Origin: Gammaproteobacteria bacterium
Lineage (GTDB): Bacteria; Pseudomonadota; Gammaproteobacteria; SZUA-140
Direction: 5' to 3'
DNA length: 44,317 nucleotides
NCBI GenBank assembly: GCA_026981935.1
Contig: JALSIC010000029.1
Location: 1 to 44,317, forward strand
A program made the position numbers and the translations under genes. The notes beneath the pieces were generated by a model. That model was not told the origin of the DNA. It searched no databases and saw only the letters and a list, made by a program, of their open reading frames with translations. Positions 29,519 to 37,455 of the stretch are shown here, in pieces. How positions within the stretch are numbered: position 1 is the stretch's first letter; each line of letters starts with the position of its first letter.

Positions 29519-29701
29519 TACCGGGACGTGGGGAATAGGTGGACGCCGCCGCCCCCCCAGGGGCACGACATGACGGCTGCGTGTATCAGGTCAATCGTTG
29601 CAATCATGCATTCTGTCCATTCAATCAAGCCGGCCCCGGGAGCGTCACACACGACAAGGCGTGACACGGCCGCCAGGGACCGTGCCACGCCCGGCGGAAC
29701 T
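29519..29701. other. Gap between lepA start and MITE
   Basis: About 180 bp without a gene, upstream of lepA. I see no convincing ribosome-binding site longer than CGGT before the lepA ATG and no clear promoter hexamers. It may hold a weak lepA promoter. Confidence 0.5.
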
Positions 29702-29967
29702 TACTAAGACAATCGATAGTAAAGCGACCTTCAGCGGGTGGTCGGGCGGTCAGTCGCAAGGCGCGGCGGCGCCGCCATGGCACGCCTGTGGCAAGCCGCC
29801 GCAACACCACGAATGGCCGCCCGACCGCCCGCCCGGAGGGAGCGGCCCAGACGTCCCGGCTCGGCGTTGCGACCCTTGGAAAGGGCCAGCCATTCCCTGC
29901 AGGCCGCGCCTTGATCCGGAACGCCTGGGTCGCTCTGAAGGTCGCTTTACTATCGATTGTCTTAGTA
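29702..29967. mobile_element. MITE-like element with perfect 33-bp terminal inverted repeats
   Basis: The left end begins TACTAAGACAATCGATAG and the right end is its exact reverse complement over 33 bp. The outermost TA at both ends could be a duplicated TA target, as in IS630/Tc1-type insertions. The 200-bp interior holds further inverted GC-rich segments (GGTCGGGCGG near 29740 and CCGCCCGACC near 29820) but no credible gene. Its right 125 bp recurs at 1-125 with three differences. It lies between degP and lepA, ending 3 bp from the degP stop codon. Confidence 0.85.
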
Positions 29968-29970
29968 CTT

Positions 29971-31395
29971 TCAGTCTTCCTCTATCTTCAATGCCAGGAA
30001 AATGGGACTGCCGCGGCGCTGTATCAAGACCGGCACGGGCTTGCCCTCCGGCACCGCCTTGACCAGTTCCTTGAAATGCTTCACGCTGCGCACATCGGTA
30101 TTGTTGAACTTCAGGATGATATCGCCACGGCGCAGCCCCGCGCGCGATGCCGGCCCTGTCTTCACGGCCTCCACGAACACCCCGCCTTCTTCCTCCAGCT
30201 CTTCCTTCCTGTCTTCGGTCAGGTCGGAGACCAGCATGTTCAGGCGACCGATCTTGACATTCTGGGCGCCGCCGTCGCCACGGGAGAGGGTGATCTCGTC
30301 ATCCTCGGGCAGTTCGCTGATGGTGACGTCGAGGGTCCGGGACTTGCCGTTGCGGATGATCTTCACCTTGACCTCGCTGCCCACCCGGGTGCTGCCCACC
30401 ATGGGCGGCAGCGCCGCGGATCTTTCCACTTCCCTGCCATCGAATTCGACGATGATATCGCCCACCTCGAAGCCGGCCTTCTCAGCGGGACTGTCTGGCA
30501 GCACCCGGGCCACCAGGGCGCCGATGGGTTTTTCCATGCCGAAAGACTCCGCCAGCTCCCGGGTCACGTCCTGGATGAGAATACCCAGCCATCCGCGGCT
30601 GACATGGCCCTTGGTCTTGAGCTGCTCCACCACGTCCATGGCCACTTCGATGGGAATGGCGAAGGACAGCCCCATGAACCCGCCCGTGCGGCTGTAGATC
30701 TGGGAATTGATGCCCACCACCTCGCCTTCCATGTTCAACAAGGGTCCCCCTGAATTGCCGGGGTTGATGGCCACATCGGTCTGAATGAAGGGGACGTAGT
30801 TCTCGTTGGGGAGGCTGCGGGCCTTGGCGCTGACGATGCCGGCCGTCACCGAATAGTCGAATCCGAATGGTGAACCGATGGCCAGCACCCAGCTGCCCAC
30901 CTTGAGATCCGCGGTACTGCCGATCCGTGCGGCAGGCAGGTCCTCGGCATCGATCTTGAGCAGGGCCACATCGCTGCGCTTGTCCGTGCCCACCACCTCG
31001 GCGACGAATTCCCGCTTGTCGGTGAGACGCACGATGATCTCTTCGGCATCGCGGATCACGTGATTGTTGGTGAGAATATAACCATCCTCGGAAATGATGA
31101 AGCCGGACCCCAGGGACTTGTCGTAGTATTCCTCCATGTCGCCGAATTCGTCGCCGAAGAAGCGGCGAAAGAAATCGTCGAAGGGCGTTCCCTCGGGCCC
31201 CCGGCCATGGGGAAAGCCGCGCCGGTCACGGCGTACTTTCTGCGTGGAACTGATGTTGACCACCGTGGGCTGGGTCTTCTCCACCAGCGCGGTGAAATCC
31301 GGCAATTCTGCCGCCTCGAGCCGGGCAGCACCCGCCGCCAGGAACAAGGCTGCAACAAAAAACACGGAATATTCCTTCACGGACCATTTTTTCAT
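29971..31395 (-). CDS. degP: Periplasmic serine protease of DegP/MucD (HtrA) family
   Basis: Envelope quality-control protease and chaperone, a usual sigma-E target. The 474-residue protein has a signal peptide (about 1-29), the trypsin-like triad His112 (TNNHVI), Asp142 (RSDVALLKI) and Ser215 (NPGNSGGPLL), then two PDZ domains (RGWLGILIQDVT onward, and a second near the C-terminus). The ATG at 31395 follows AGGAG at good spacing; the frame continues upstream but without a signal peptide. It lies downstream of rseC, the mucD position in Pseudomonas. The stop codon is 3 bp from the MITE. Confidence 0.95.
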   Translation of the reverse strand: MKKWSVKEYSVFFVAALFLAAGAARLEAAELPDFTALVEKTQPTVVNISSTQKVRRDRRGFPHGRGPEGTPFDDFFRRFFGDEFGDMEEYYDKSLGSGFIISEDGYILTNNHVIRDAEEIIVRLTDKREFVAEVVGTDKRSDVALLKIDAEDLPAARIGSTADLKVGSWVLAIGSPFGFDYSVTAGIVSAKARSLPNENYVPFIQTDVAINPGNSGGPLLNMEGEVVGINSQIYSRTGGFMGLSFAIPIEVAMDVVEQLKTKGHVSRGWLGILIQDVTRELAESFGMEKPIGALVARVLPDSPAEKAGFEVGDIIVEFDGREVERSAALPPMVGSTRVGSEVKVKIIRNGKSRTLDVTISELPEDDEITLSRGDGGAQNVKIGRLNMLVSDLTEDRKEELEEEGGVFVEAVKTGPASRAGLRRGDIILKFNNTDVRSVKHFKELVKAVPEGKPVPVLIQRRGSPIFLALKIEED

Positions 31396-31614
31396 GGGGC
31401 AACTCCTGCTTTGCTTTTCTGGCCTGCCCGAATAATAATGTGACTCGACCCTGCGGCAGCGCCGGGCAAGCGCCGATCCACGTGAGTCACGGGCAGGCCG
31501 CGGAAAATTCAACAATCAGTCAAACCAGAGAAACGCTGGACAACGGCGGAAAACAACGGCAACGGCCCGCCCTGGCACCTGTTCCGCTGCGAACCGCCAT
31601 TCCCATCTAGCGCT

Positions 31615-32121
31615 TCAGCTCATGGGGGAACGAGGACGAAAGCCGGCCACCTCGCCGCCGATGCCCCTCTCCCCCGTCACGGCACGCTCCAGGATCACCG
31701 GCGTCCCCCGCCGGCGACCGCCAACCAGGCGGGCCGCAAGGAAAAATCCGGCCGCAAGCCCCGCACCCGCCAGCACGATGGTCAGCCCCTCGCCTGCACC
31801 GATACCTTCCAGGGCACCACCGCGCAGCCACTCCCCCAGCACGCCCCCCACCAGCATGAGCGCCAATGGCAAGGCATAGGCCAGCAGTGAACTTCTCACC
31901 AGGACCCGGTCCTCGATGCCGATGACCACTTCCTCTCCCACCCGCGCACCCACGGGATTCAACGCCTCGACCTGAAAACGCTGCCTGCCCATCACCTTGG
32001 CGATTACACCGGTGCCACAGGCCTTGTTCACTGCACAACTCCCGCAGACGCTGCGACGCACGGTTTCCACCAGCGCCCTGTCCCTGTCTACGGCAATGAC
32101 CTTTCCCGTCTCCGTCAGCAT
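31615..32121 (-). CDS. rseC: Sigma-E accessory factor RseC/MucC
   Basis: Inner-membrane protein of the RseC/MucC family, a positive modulator of the sigma-E pathway, also related to reducers of SoxR. The 168-residue product has an N-terminal cytoplasmic part with cysteines Cys26, Cys29 and Cys35 in VCGSCAVNKACGTG, followed by two transmembrane segments (LLAYALPLALMLVGGVLGEW; LTIVLAGAGLAAGFFLAARL). The ATG at 32121 follows GAGAGAGGA. It should be preceded by rseB in most relatives; here rseA comes directly before it across a 269-bp gap. Confidence 0.93.
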   Translation of the reverse strand: MLTETGKVIAVDRDRALVETVRRSVCGSCAVNKACGTGVIAKVMGRQRFQVEALNPVGARVGEEVVIGIEDRVLVRSSLLAYALPLALMLVGGVLGEWLRGGALEGIGAGEGLTIVLAGAGLAAGFFLAARLVGGRRRGTPVILERAVTGERGIGGEVAGFRPRSPMS

Positions 32122-32368
32122 TCCTCTCTCACTCCCCCCTCTTTCACTGTCCCATGTCCCCTGGCCGTTTCCACCAAGGTTTTCACACGAACAAAAAGCA
32201 ATCAAGGCATCCGCGGCAGACAGCCGGACATGGACACAAGCGCTTGGGATTATAACCGGATTCAAACGGTAGAGAGGGCAAAACGGCGTGCCTGCACCTG
32301 GCCCGGACCTGCCGGCGATGGATAGTCAGACCGCCGCTTGCCGCGTCAGCCTCCAGGGTCGGTGCATT

Positions 32369-32396
32369 CCCTGATCCAATACCATCCCGATCAGGG
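32369..32396 (-). repeat. Inverted repeat spanning the rseA stop codon
   Basis: An 8-bp perfect stem (CCCTGATC / GATCAGGG, loop 12) covers the last codons and TGA of rseA. No U-run follows. It may form an mRNA hairpin that separates rseA expression from rseC. Confidence 0.5.
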
Positions 32397-33254
32397 CGAA
32401 TAGCCTACCAGCTGGATCGCGGGAGAAAAGCCGTTCTGGAGGGAAACCGTGCGGGCATAGCGCTGATAGTTTACCAGGTAATCATAGAGGTCGGCCGCCT
32501 CCACAGGATAATTGACGCCGGTTTCCGCCTCTGCAGCAACGGTCGCCACGATGACAGGGGCAGCAGGATCGGAAGCTGCGGTCGCCTTTCCGCTCTTCTG
32601 GGCCACCACCGTTGCAACCATGGCCTGGGAGGCCTGCTCAGCCACCTCGTCACGCTTATGCTCATGCAATGCTTGTACATGAGCCGGAGACGGCGCTTCC
32701 AGCTTGCTGGAGAGCGCAGCAGAAGGGGTGTCCGATACGGAAGCGATCGTCACCGGCGCCTGGGCAACCGGCGCATTGCCCTGCTCCATCACCTTCATCA
32801 CGCCCACCACGGCCAGCGCCGTGATGGATGCGGCAAGGGCAAATCCTCCAAACGCCCGACTTGAATTCCGGCTTGAATTCCGGCTTGAATTCCGGGGTGC
32901 ACGGTCCTGGGCTGGGGCAGCGTCTTTCCCGGCGCCTGTATCGGAGTCTGTATCGAAAACGGGGCCCGGACTGGTAGAGGGCTGCGCGGCACTGTCATGG
33001 GGATGTTGCGGCAGAAAGTAGGTCGGTTCGTTCTGAATGGCAGCGGAAATACGGTCGGTGAGGTCAGGGAGAATGTAGGGAGGCAGATTCTTGCGGAGGG
33101 CGTCGCCGATGAGGTGGTAGTTTTCCCAACAGGACTTGAGGTGATCGTCTCGCTTCAGATGCCGCAGCAGTTCTTGAATCTCACCCTGCCCCAGCTCGTC
33201 GTCCACCAACATGGAAACGTCTAGGGAAACGTCTTGCGCATTTCTTCTTGTCAT
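32391..33254 (-). CDS. rseA: Anti-sigma-E factor RseA
   Basis: Single-pass inner-membrane protein that holds sigma-E inactive until DegS/RseP cleavage. The 287-residue protein has the N-terminal cytoplasmic anti-sigma domain (SMLVDDELGQGEIQELLRHL; WENYHLIGDALR), a linker with a triple RNSS repeat (about 120-131) and one transmembrane helix (FGGFALAASITALAVVGVMK). A periplasmic tail ends DLYDYLVNYQRYARTVSLQN then VGYSP, typical of proteobacterial RseA/MucA. The ATG at 33254 has AGGGTGG upstream. It is longer than E. coli RseA (216), mainly in the linker and tail. It starts 174 bp after rpoE. Confidence 0.92.
   Translation of the reverse strand: MTRRNAQDVSLDVSMLVDDELGQGEIQELLRHLKRDDHLKSCWENYHLIGDALRKNLPPYILPDLTDRISAAIQNEPTYFLPQHPHDSAAQPSTSPGPVFDTDSDTGAGKDAAPAQDRAPRNSSRNSSRNSSRAFGGFALAASITALAVVGVMKVMEQGNAPVAQAPVTIASVSDTPSAALSSKLEAPSPAHVQALHEHKRDEVAEQASQAMVATVVAQKSGKATAASDPAAPVIVATVAAEAETGVNYPVEAADLYDYLVNYQRYARTVSLQNGFSPAIQLVGYSP
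32860..32895. repeat. Three perfect 12-bp tandem repeats inside rseA
   Basis: CTTGAATTCCGG is repeated three times without mismatch. On the coding strand each unit encodes Arg-Asn-Ser-Ser, just before the transmembrane helix. A change in copy number would keep the frame. Confidence 0.9.
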
Positions 33255-33428
33255 TACAGCCACCCTGGTTTGCCTGGATCGTTTGTTCCCCGAGACCGGC
33301 CTCTCTCTTGGAATCCCTTGCCGGACTCGCCTGCAACCAAATAAATCATAACAAAATCATTTGCTTGCATATCCATTTGCATGCAACCTGTCGCGTCTGC
33401 CATGCGCTGTGCTGTTTTATATGACAAC

Positions 33429-34004
33429 TCATTTGAGCAAAGGTTTCAATTTTTCGTTGATCGCCTCCCGGGCGCGGAATATGCGGGAACGTACCGTGCC
33501 CACCGGGCATTGCATGGCCTCGGCGATTTCCTCGTAACTCAGGCCCTCGAGTTCCCGCAAGGTGATCGCCGTGCGCAGGTCATCCGGCAGATTCTCTATG
33601 GTTTCGAAGACCGTCCTTTCGATCTCCTCCTTGAGCAGCATGCCCTCGGGCGTGGCATATTCCTTCAGGTCGGATTCGACATCGAACTGCTCAGCCTCGC
33701 CGGCATCGACATCCACCGTGGGCGGCTTGCGCCCCTGGGCAATGAGATGATTCTTCGCCGTATTGACCCCGATGCGGTAGAGCCAGGTATAAAACGCGCT
33801 TTCACCCCGGAAATTGGGAATGGCACGGTACGCCTTCAGGAAGGTTTCCTGGACCACGTCCATGACCTCGCTGGGATCATAGACGTAACGCGAGATCAGC
33901 TTCACCAGCTTGTGTTGATACTTGCGAACGAGGATGTCAAATGCCTGCTTGTCACCTCTTTGTACGCGTTCAACCAGATGCTGGTCAGCATTCGTATCGC
34001 CCAT
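33429..34004 (-). CDS. rpoE: RNA polymerase sigma factor RpoE (sigma-E/AlgU)
   Basis: Extracytoplasmic-function sigma factor for envelope stress. The 191-residue protein has region 2 (KLVKLISRYVYDPSEVMDVV, with QETFLKAYRAI and WLYRI) and region 4 (ITLRELEGLSYEEIAEAMQC, then PVGTVRSRIFRARE). Its linker and length match E. coli RpoE (191). ATG 34004 is the conserved MGDTNADQHLVERV start, with GGGAGGG somewhat upstream. It is divergent from nadB and followed by rseA, its anti-sigma factor. Confidence 0.97.
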   Translation of the reverse strand: MGDTNADQHLVERVQRGDKQAFDILVRKYQHKLVKLISRYVYDPSEVMDVVQETFLKAYRAIPNFRGESAFYTWLYRIGVNTAKNHLIAQGRKPPTVDVDAGEAEQFDVESDLKEYATPEGMLLKEEIERTVFETIENLPDDLRTAITLRELEGLSYEEIAEAMQCPVGTVRSRIFRAREAINEKLKPLLK

Positions 34005-34057
34005 TCGGGCCGGTCCCTCCCACAAAGGCCTCGTCAGCCAAGCCCTGCTGTTTGAAG

Positions 34058-34084
34058 ATAGACAATGTCACCACCCTTGAGTTC
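34058..34084 (-). promoter_or_regulatory. Candidate sigma-E-type promoter of rpoE
   Basis: The minus strand reads GAACTC, 16 bp, TCTAT, close to the sigma-E/AlgU consensus GAACTT-N16-TCTGA. It lies 54 bp before the rpoE ATG, which fits autoregulation as in other gammaproteobacteria. Confidence 0.5.
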
Positions 34085-34298
34085 AGCCTGATTATGCGCT
34101 TTTTCCATTGGATCATAAAAAGGCCCGGTCTCCGGCTTTCAAATACAAAAACCAAGCTCGTCAACATATTACCATGATATTATTCAAGCATATTATGAAT
34201 TCCTCAAGAAACACCCGGACATTCTCCTTCGACGGCTCCGAAAGGCATCCCTGCCCCCGCGAATTGACGTATCATTGGGCAGTCCGCAGACCTTCGAA

Positions 34299-35996
34299 AT
34301 GAACCCTCAATTCCAACACGACGTGCTCATCATCGGCAGCGGGGCGGCAGGGCTCAGCCTTGCCCTGCGGCTGGCCGACCATGCCCGCGTCGCCCTGCTG
34401 GCCAAGGGTCCGCTGCCCGAAGGTGCCACCCTCTACGCGCAAGGCGGCATTTCCGTCGTCCTCGACGAGGCCGACTCCATCGCCTCCCACATCGAGGACA
34501 CGCTGAGCACCGGGGCCGGTCTCTGCGACCGGGATACCGTCGAATACTGCGTCAGCCGGGCGAGAGACTGCATTCAATGGCTCATCGACAGGGGCGTGCC
34601 CTTCACCCGGGACAATGAAAACCGCCACGGCAATACCTACCATCTCACCCGGGAAGGCGGACACAGCCACCGCCGCGTCATCCATGCCGCCGATGCCACG
34701 GGACAGGCAGTGGAAAAGACCCTGGAAGAGCTGGCCCGCGAGCATCCCAACATCGAGATCTTCGAGCACCACCTGGCCATCGACCTCATCACCAGCGCCA
34801 GGCTGACATCAAAGCCGGTATCCAAACTGGCATCCAAACAGGCATCCAAATCGGGCGCACCCGCCTTTGAGACGATGAAGAACCGTTGCCTGGGCGCCTA
34901 TGTGCTGGACCGCCGTCGCGAACGTGTCGTCCCCTTCGCCGCCCGCCAGGTGGCGCTGGCCACCGGTGGCGCCGGCAAGGTCTATCTCTACACCAGCAAC
35001 CCCGACGTGGCCACGGGCGACGGCATTGCCATGGCCTGGCGCGCCGGCTGCCGGGTGGCCAACATGGAGTTCATCCAGTTCCATCCCACCTGCCTCTACC
35101 ATCCACGGGCCAAGTCCTTTCTCATCTCGGAAGCGGTACGCGGCGAGGGCGGACGACTCCTGCTGCCCGACGGCACCCCCTTCATGACCCGCTTCGACCC
35201 TCGCGGGGAACTGGCGCCCCGTGACATTGTAGCGCGCGCCATCGATCATGAAATGAAACGCCTGGGCGTGGACTGCGTCTACCTCGACATCAGCCACAAG
35301 CCCGCCGCCTTCGTTCGCGAGCACTTTCCCAACATCCACCGGCGCTGCCTTGAGTTCGGTTTCGACATGACCCGCGAGCCGCTGCCCGTCGTGCCGGCCG
35401 CCCATTACCTGTGCGGCGGCATCGTGACCGACCTGCGCGGCCGCACCGATCTGCCGGGACTCTATGCCGTCGGCGAGACGGCCTGGACCGGCCTGCACGG
35501 CGCCAATCGCATGGCCAGCAACTCCCTGCTGGAATGCCTGGTATTCGCCGAATCCGCCGCCCGGGACATTCTGGCCACCCTGGCGGAAACCGCGGCCCCG
35601 CCACCGCTGCCCGCGTGGGACGAGAGCCAGGTCACCGATTCCGACGAGGAGGTCCTGGTGGCCCACAACTGGGACGAGCTGCGACGCTTCATGTGGGACT
35701 ACGTGGGCATCGTGCGCAGTGACAAGCGCCTGCAACGCGCGCTGCGCCGGACCCGCCTGCTGCAGCAGGAAATCGACGAATACTACGGCAACTTCCGCGT
35801 CACCGGCGACCTCATCGAACTGCGCAACCTGGTACTGGTGGCGGAGCTCATCATCCGTTGCGCCATGGCCCGGCGGGAAAGCCGCGGCCTCCATTACACC
35901 CTCGACCACCCTGCCCCGCTGACCGGCTCCCCCCCCCGCAACACGGTGCTGACGCCGCCTTCGGGTCATGCCGCCCGCTCCGCCCTGACAGGCTGA
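34299..35996 (+). CDS. nadB: L-aspartate oxidase
   Basis: FAD enzyme that oxidises aspartate to iminoaspartate, the first step of NAD synthesis. The 565-residue product (E. coli 540) has the Rossmann motif [17 protein letters not shown], the flavin segment [33 protein letters not shown] and the C-terminal [16 protein letters not shown]. An insertion at about 168-186 (four Ser-Lys units) lies in a loop and is encoded by 12-bp tandem repeats. ATG 34299 is chosen over an upstream TTG at 34275; its ribosome-binding site is weak. It is divergent from rpoE, a standard arrangement. Confidence 0.96.
   Translation: MNPQFQHDVLIIGSGAAGLSLALRLADHARVALLAKGPLPEGATLYAQGGISVVLDEADSIASHIEDTLSTGAGLCDRDTVEYCVSRARDCIQWLIDRGVPFTRDNENRHGNTYHLTREGGHSHRRVIHAADATGQAVEKTLEELAREHPNIEIFEHHLAIDLITSARLTSKPVSKLASKQASKSGAPAFETMKNRCLGAYVLDRRRERVVPFAARQVALATGGAGKVYLYTSNPDVATGDGIAMAWRAGCRVANMEFIQFHPTCLYHPRAKSFLISEAVRGEGGRLLLPDGTPFMTRFDPRGELAPRDIVARAIDHEMKRLGVDCVYLDISHKPAAFVREHFPNIHRRCLEFGFDMTREPLPVVPAAHYLCGGIVTDLRGRTDLPGLYAVGETAWTGLHGANRMASNSLLECLVFAESAARDILATLAETAAPPPLPAWDESQVTDSDEEVLVAHNWDELRRFMWDYVGIVRSDKRLQRALRRTRLLQQEIDEYYGNFRVTGDLIELRNLVLVAELIIRCAMARRESRGLHYTLDHPAPLTGSPPRNTVLTPPSGHAARSALTG
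34807..34854. repeat. Four degenerate 12-bp tandem repeats inside nadB
   Basis: Units such as CATCCAAACAGG repeat four times with exact 12-bp period and encode Ser-Lys-X-X each time. They produce a surface-loop insertion absent from E. coli NadB. Confidence 0.8.
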
Positions 35997-36037
35997 TCCC
36001 CTGTTGCGTCCCTGCTTGCCGGCCCTTTCCTCATCTT

Positions 36038-36511
36038 TCATTGCCGGACAATACGGGACAGGCGCACCCGCAGGCGGCGGTGCAGGGCGGGCGCCACGGC
36101 ATCGTCGAAAAGCACCAGGCTGAAACGCCGCGCGGCGCGTTCCGTGGAGAAATTCAACACCACCACGCGGGGATGAACATAATAATCCCGCGTCAGGCGG
36201 GCCTCGCACATTCTCCCGTCTCCCAGCTCCAGCCGCCAGCGCCCGTCGGCCAGCCACCAGGCGCGGCGCACGGCCCGCCTGCAAGAATGCCGGACGTGAC
36301 ATTGCCAGTGATGGACGAGACTGGCGCCGATGAACAACGACCCTCCCGCCAACCCCCAGCCATATCCCCACGGACCCCAGTCACGCGCCTGCGCCTCGAA
36401 TCCGAGAAAGAGCCACCAGGACACCAGGGCACCGCCGTGCGTTGCCAGCACCAGGACGGCAAGACATCGCGAGCGGCGGGGCTCAATGAGCAGAACGGAT
36501 GTATCGGACAA
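36038..36511 (-). CDS. ygfX: YgfX-family membrane protein (CptA)
   Basis: Small membrane protein encoded after SdhE in gammaproteobacteria. The 157-residue product has two transmembrane segments (CLAVLVLATHGGALVSWWLF; YGWGLAGGSLFIGASLVHHW) and a soluble C-terminal part. It was named CptA in a proposed toxin-antitoxin pair, but its constant linkage to sdhE favours a role with flavoprotein assembly or the membrane. The start is TTG at 36511, backed by AGGGAGGT eight bases upstream, and it overlaps the end of sdhE by 29 bp. It is convergent with nadB. Confidence 0.85.
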   Translation of the reverse strand: MSDTSVLLIEPRRSRCLAVLVLATHGGALVSWWLFLGFEAQARDWGPWGYGWGLAGGSLFIGASLVHHWQCHVRHSCRRAVRRAWWLADGRWRLELGDGRMCEARLTRDYYVHPRVVVLNFSTERAARRFSLVLFDDAVAPALHRRLRVRLSRIVRQ

Positions 36512-36740
36512 GCGCGGCGACCTCCCTGTCGCTGGGTACCAGGCGCCCCATGAGATATTCCAGCAGCAGCTGATCGGGACATGTCAGCAATTCGCGGAAA
36601 AGCCGGCGCTGCGCCTCGTCCAGGGTCTCGTAACGGGTAGCCAGAAAATCCTCCAGCAGGAGATCCAGTTCGCGCATGCCCCGACGGCACTGCCAGCGCA
36701 GACGCGCCATTTCCCGCCGCCCTGTGGCGCCTTCGTCCAT
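36483..36740 (-). CDS. sdhE: FAD assembly factor SdhE
   Basis: Binds the SdhA flavoprotein and promotes covalent FAD attachment. The 85-residue protein carries the diagnostic RRGMRELDLLLEDFL, including the RGxxE motif, and a helical bundle ending LMGRLVPSDREVAALVRYIR. The ATG at 36740 lies 8 bp after the sdhB stop; a second ATG at 36710 has a better ribosome-binding site and would give 75 residues. It sits in the sdh operon, directly serving SdhA. Confidence 0.93.
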   Translation of the reverse strand: MDEGATGRREMARLRWQCRRGMRELDLLLEDFLATRYETLDEAQRRLFRELLTCPDQLLLEYLMGRLVPSDREVAALVRYIRSAH

Positions 36741-36748
36741 GCAAAAGA

Positions 36749-37453
36749 TCAAATGAACTGCTTGGTCATCATCTGCTTGATGCGACCGATGGCCTCGGTG
36801 GGATTGAGGTGCTTGGGACAGGCATCGACACAGTTCATGATGGTATGACAACGAAACAGGCGGTAGGCATCCTCCAGGGCATCGAGCCGTTCCTCGCCGG
36901 CCTGGTCCCGGCTGTCGGCGAGAAACCGGCAGGCCTGCAGCAAGGCCGCCGGCCCCAGGAACTTGTCCGGGTTCCACCAGAAGGACGGGCAGGCGGTGGA
37001 ACAGCAGGCACACAGGATGCACTCGTACAGGCCGTCCAGACGGTCGCGCTGCGCCGGTGACTGGCGGAACTCCACCTCGGGCACCGGGTCCTTGACGATC
37101 AGGTAGGGCTTGACGGCACGGTACTGGCGATAGAAAGGCGTCATGTCCACGACCAGGTCGCGGATCACCGGCAGACCGGGCAGGGGCCGCACGGTCACGG
37201 GTTCCTTGAGCGTGCCCAGGGGGGTGATGCAGGCCAGCCCGTTGCGGCCGTTGATGTTCACGGCATCGGAACCGCACACCCCCTCGCCACAGGAACGCCG
37301 GAAACTCAGGCTCTCGTCCTGCGCCTTGATGCGCAGCAGGGCGTCCAGCAACATCATGTCCGGCGCCAGACCGGTCAGCTCGTAGTCCTTCATGTAGGGT
37401 TTCTCGTCACGATCCGGATCGTAGCGATAGATGGAAAAACGCATGCTGGCCAT
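36749..37453 (-). CDS. sdhB: Succinate dehydrogenase iron-sulfur subunit
   Basis: Carries electrons from SdhA to the quinone site. The 234-residue protein has the [2Fe-2S] ligands (CGEGVCGSDAVNINGRNGLA then C), the [4Fe-4S] motif CILCACCSTACP, and the [3Fe-4S] cysteines in CHTIMNCVDACPK. ATG 37453 lies 2 bp after the sdhA stop; an internal ATG three codons later is also possible. Confidence 0.97.
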   Translation of the reverse strand: MASMRFSIYRYDPDRDEKPYMKDYELTGLAPDMMLLDALLRIKAQDESLSFRRSCGEGVCGSDAVNINGRNGLACITPLGTLKEPVTVRPLPGLPVIRDLVVDMTPFYRQYRAVKPYLIVKDPVPEVEFRQSPAQRDRLDGLYECILCACCSTACPSFWWNPDKFLGPAALLQACRFLADSRDQAGEERLDALEDAYRLFRCHTIMNCVDACPKHLNPTEAIGRIKQMMTKQFI

Positions 37454-37455
37454 GA

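Noticed and set aside
29625-29810. A 61-residue frame in the MITE
   Set aside because: It spans the terminal repeat and has no transposase features; the element is non-coding.
34809-36371. A 520-residue minus-strand frame opposite nadB
   Set aside because: It is antisense to a well-recognised enzyme and runs through ygfX in another frame.
36038-36740. Toxin-antitoxin pair (CptA/CptB) reading of ygfX-sdhE
   Set aside because: The RGMRELD motif and location in the sdh operon identify SdhE as a flavinylation factor, so the toxin-antitoxin label is not favoured.
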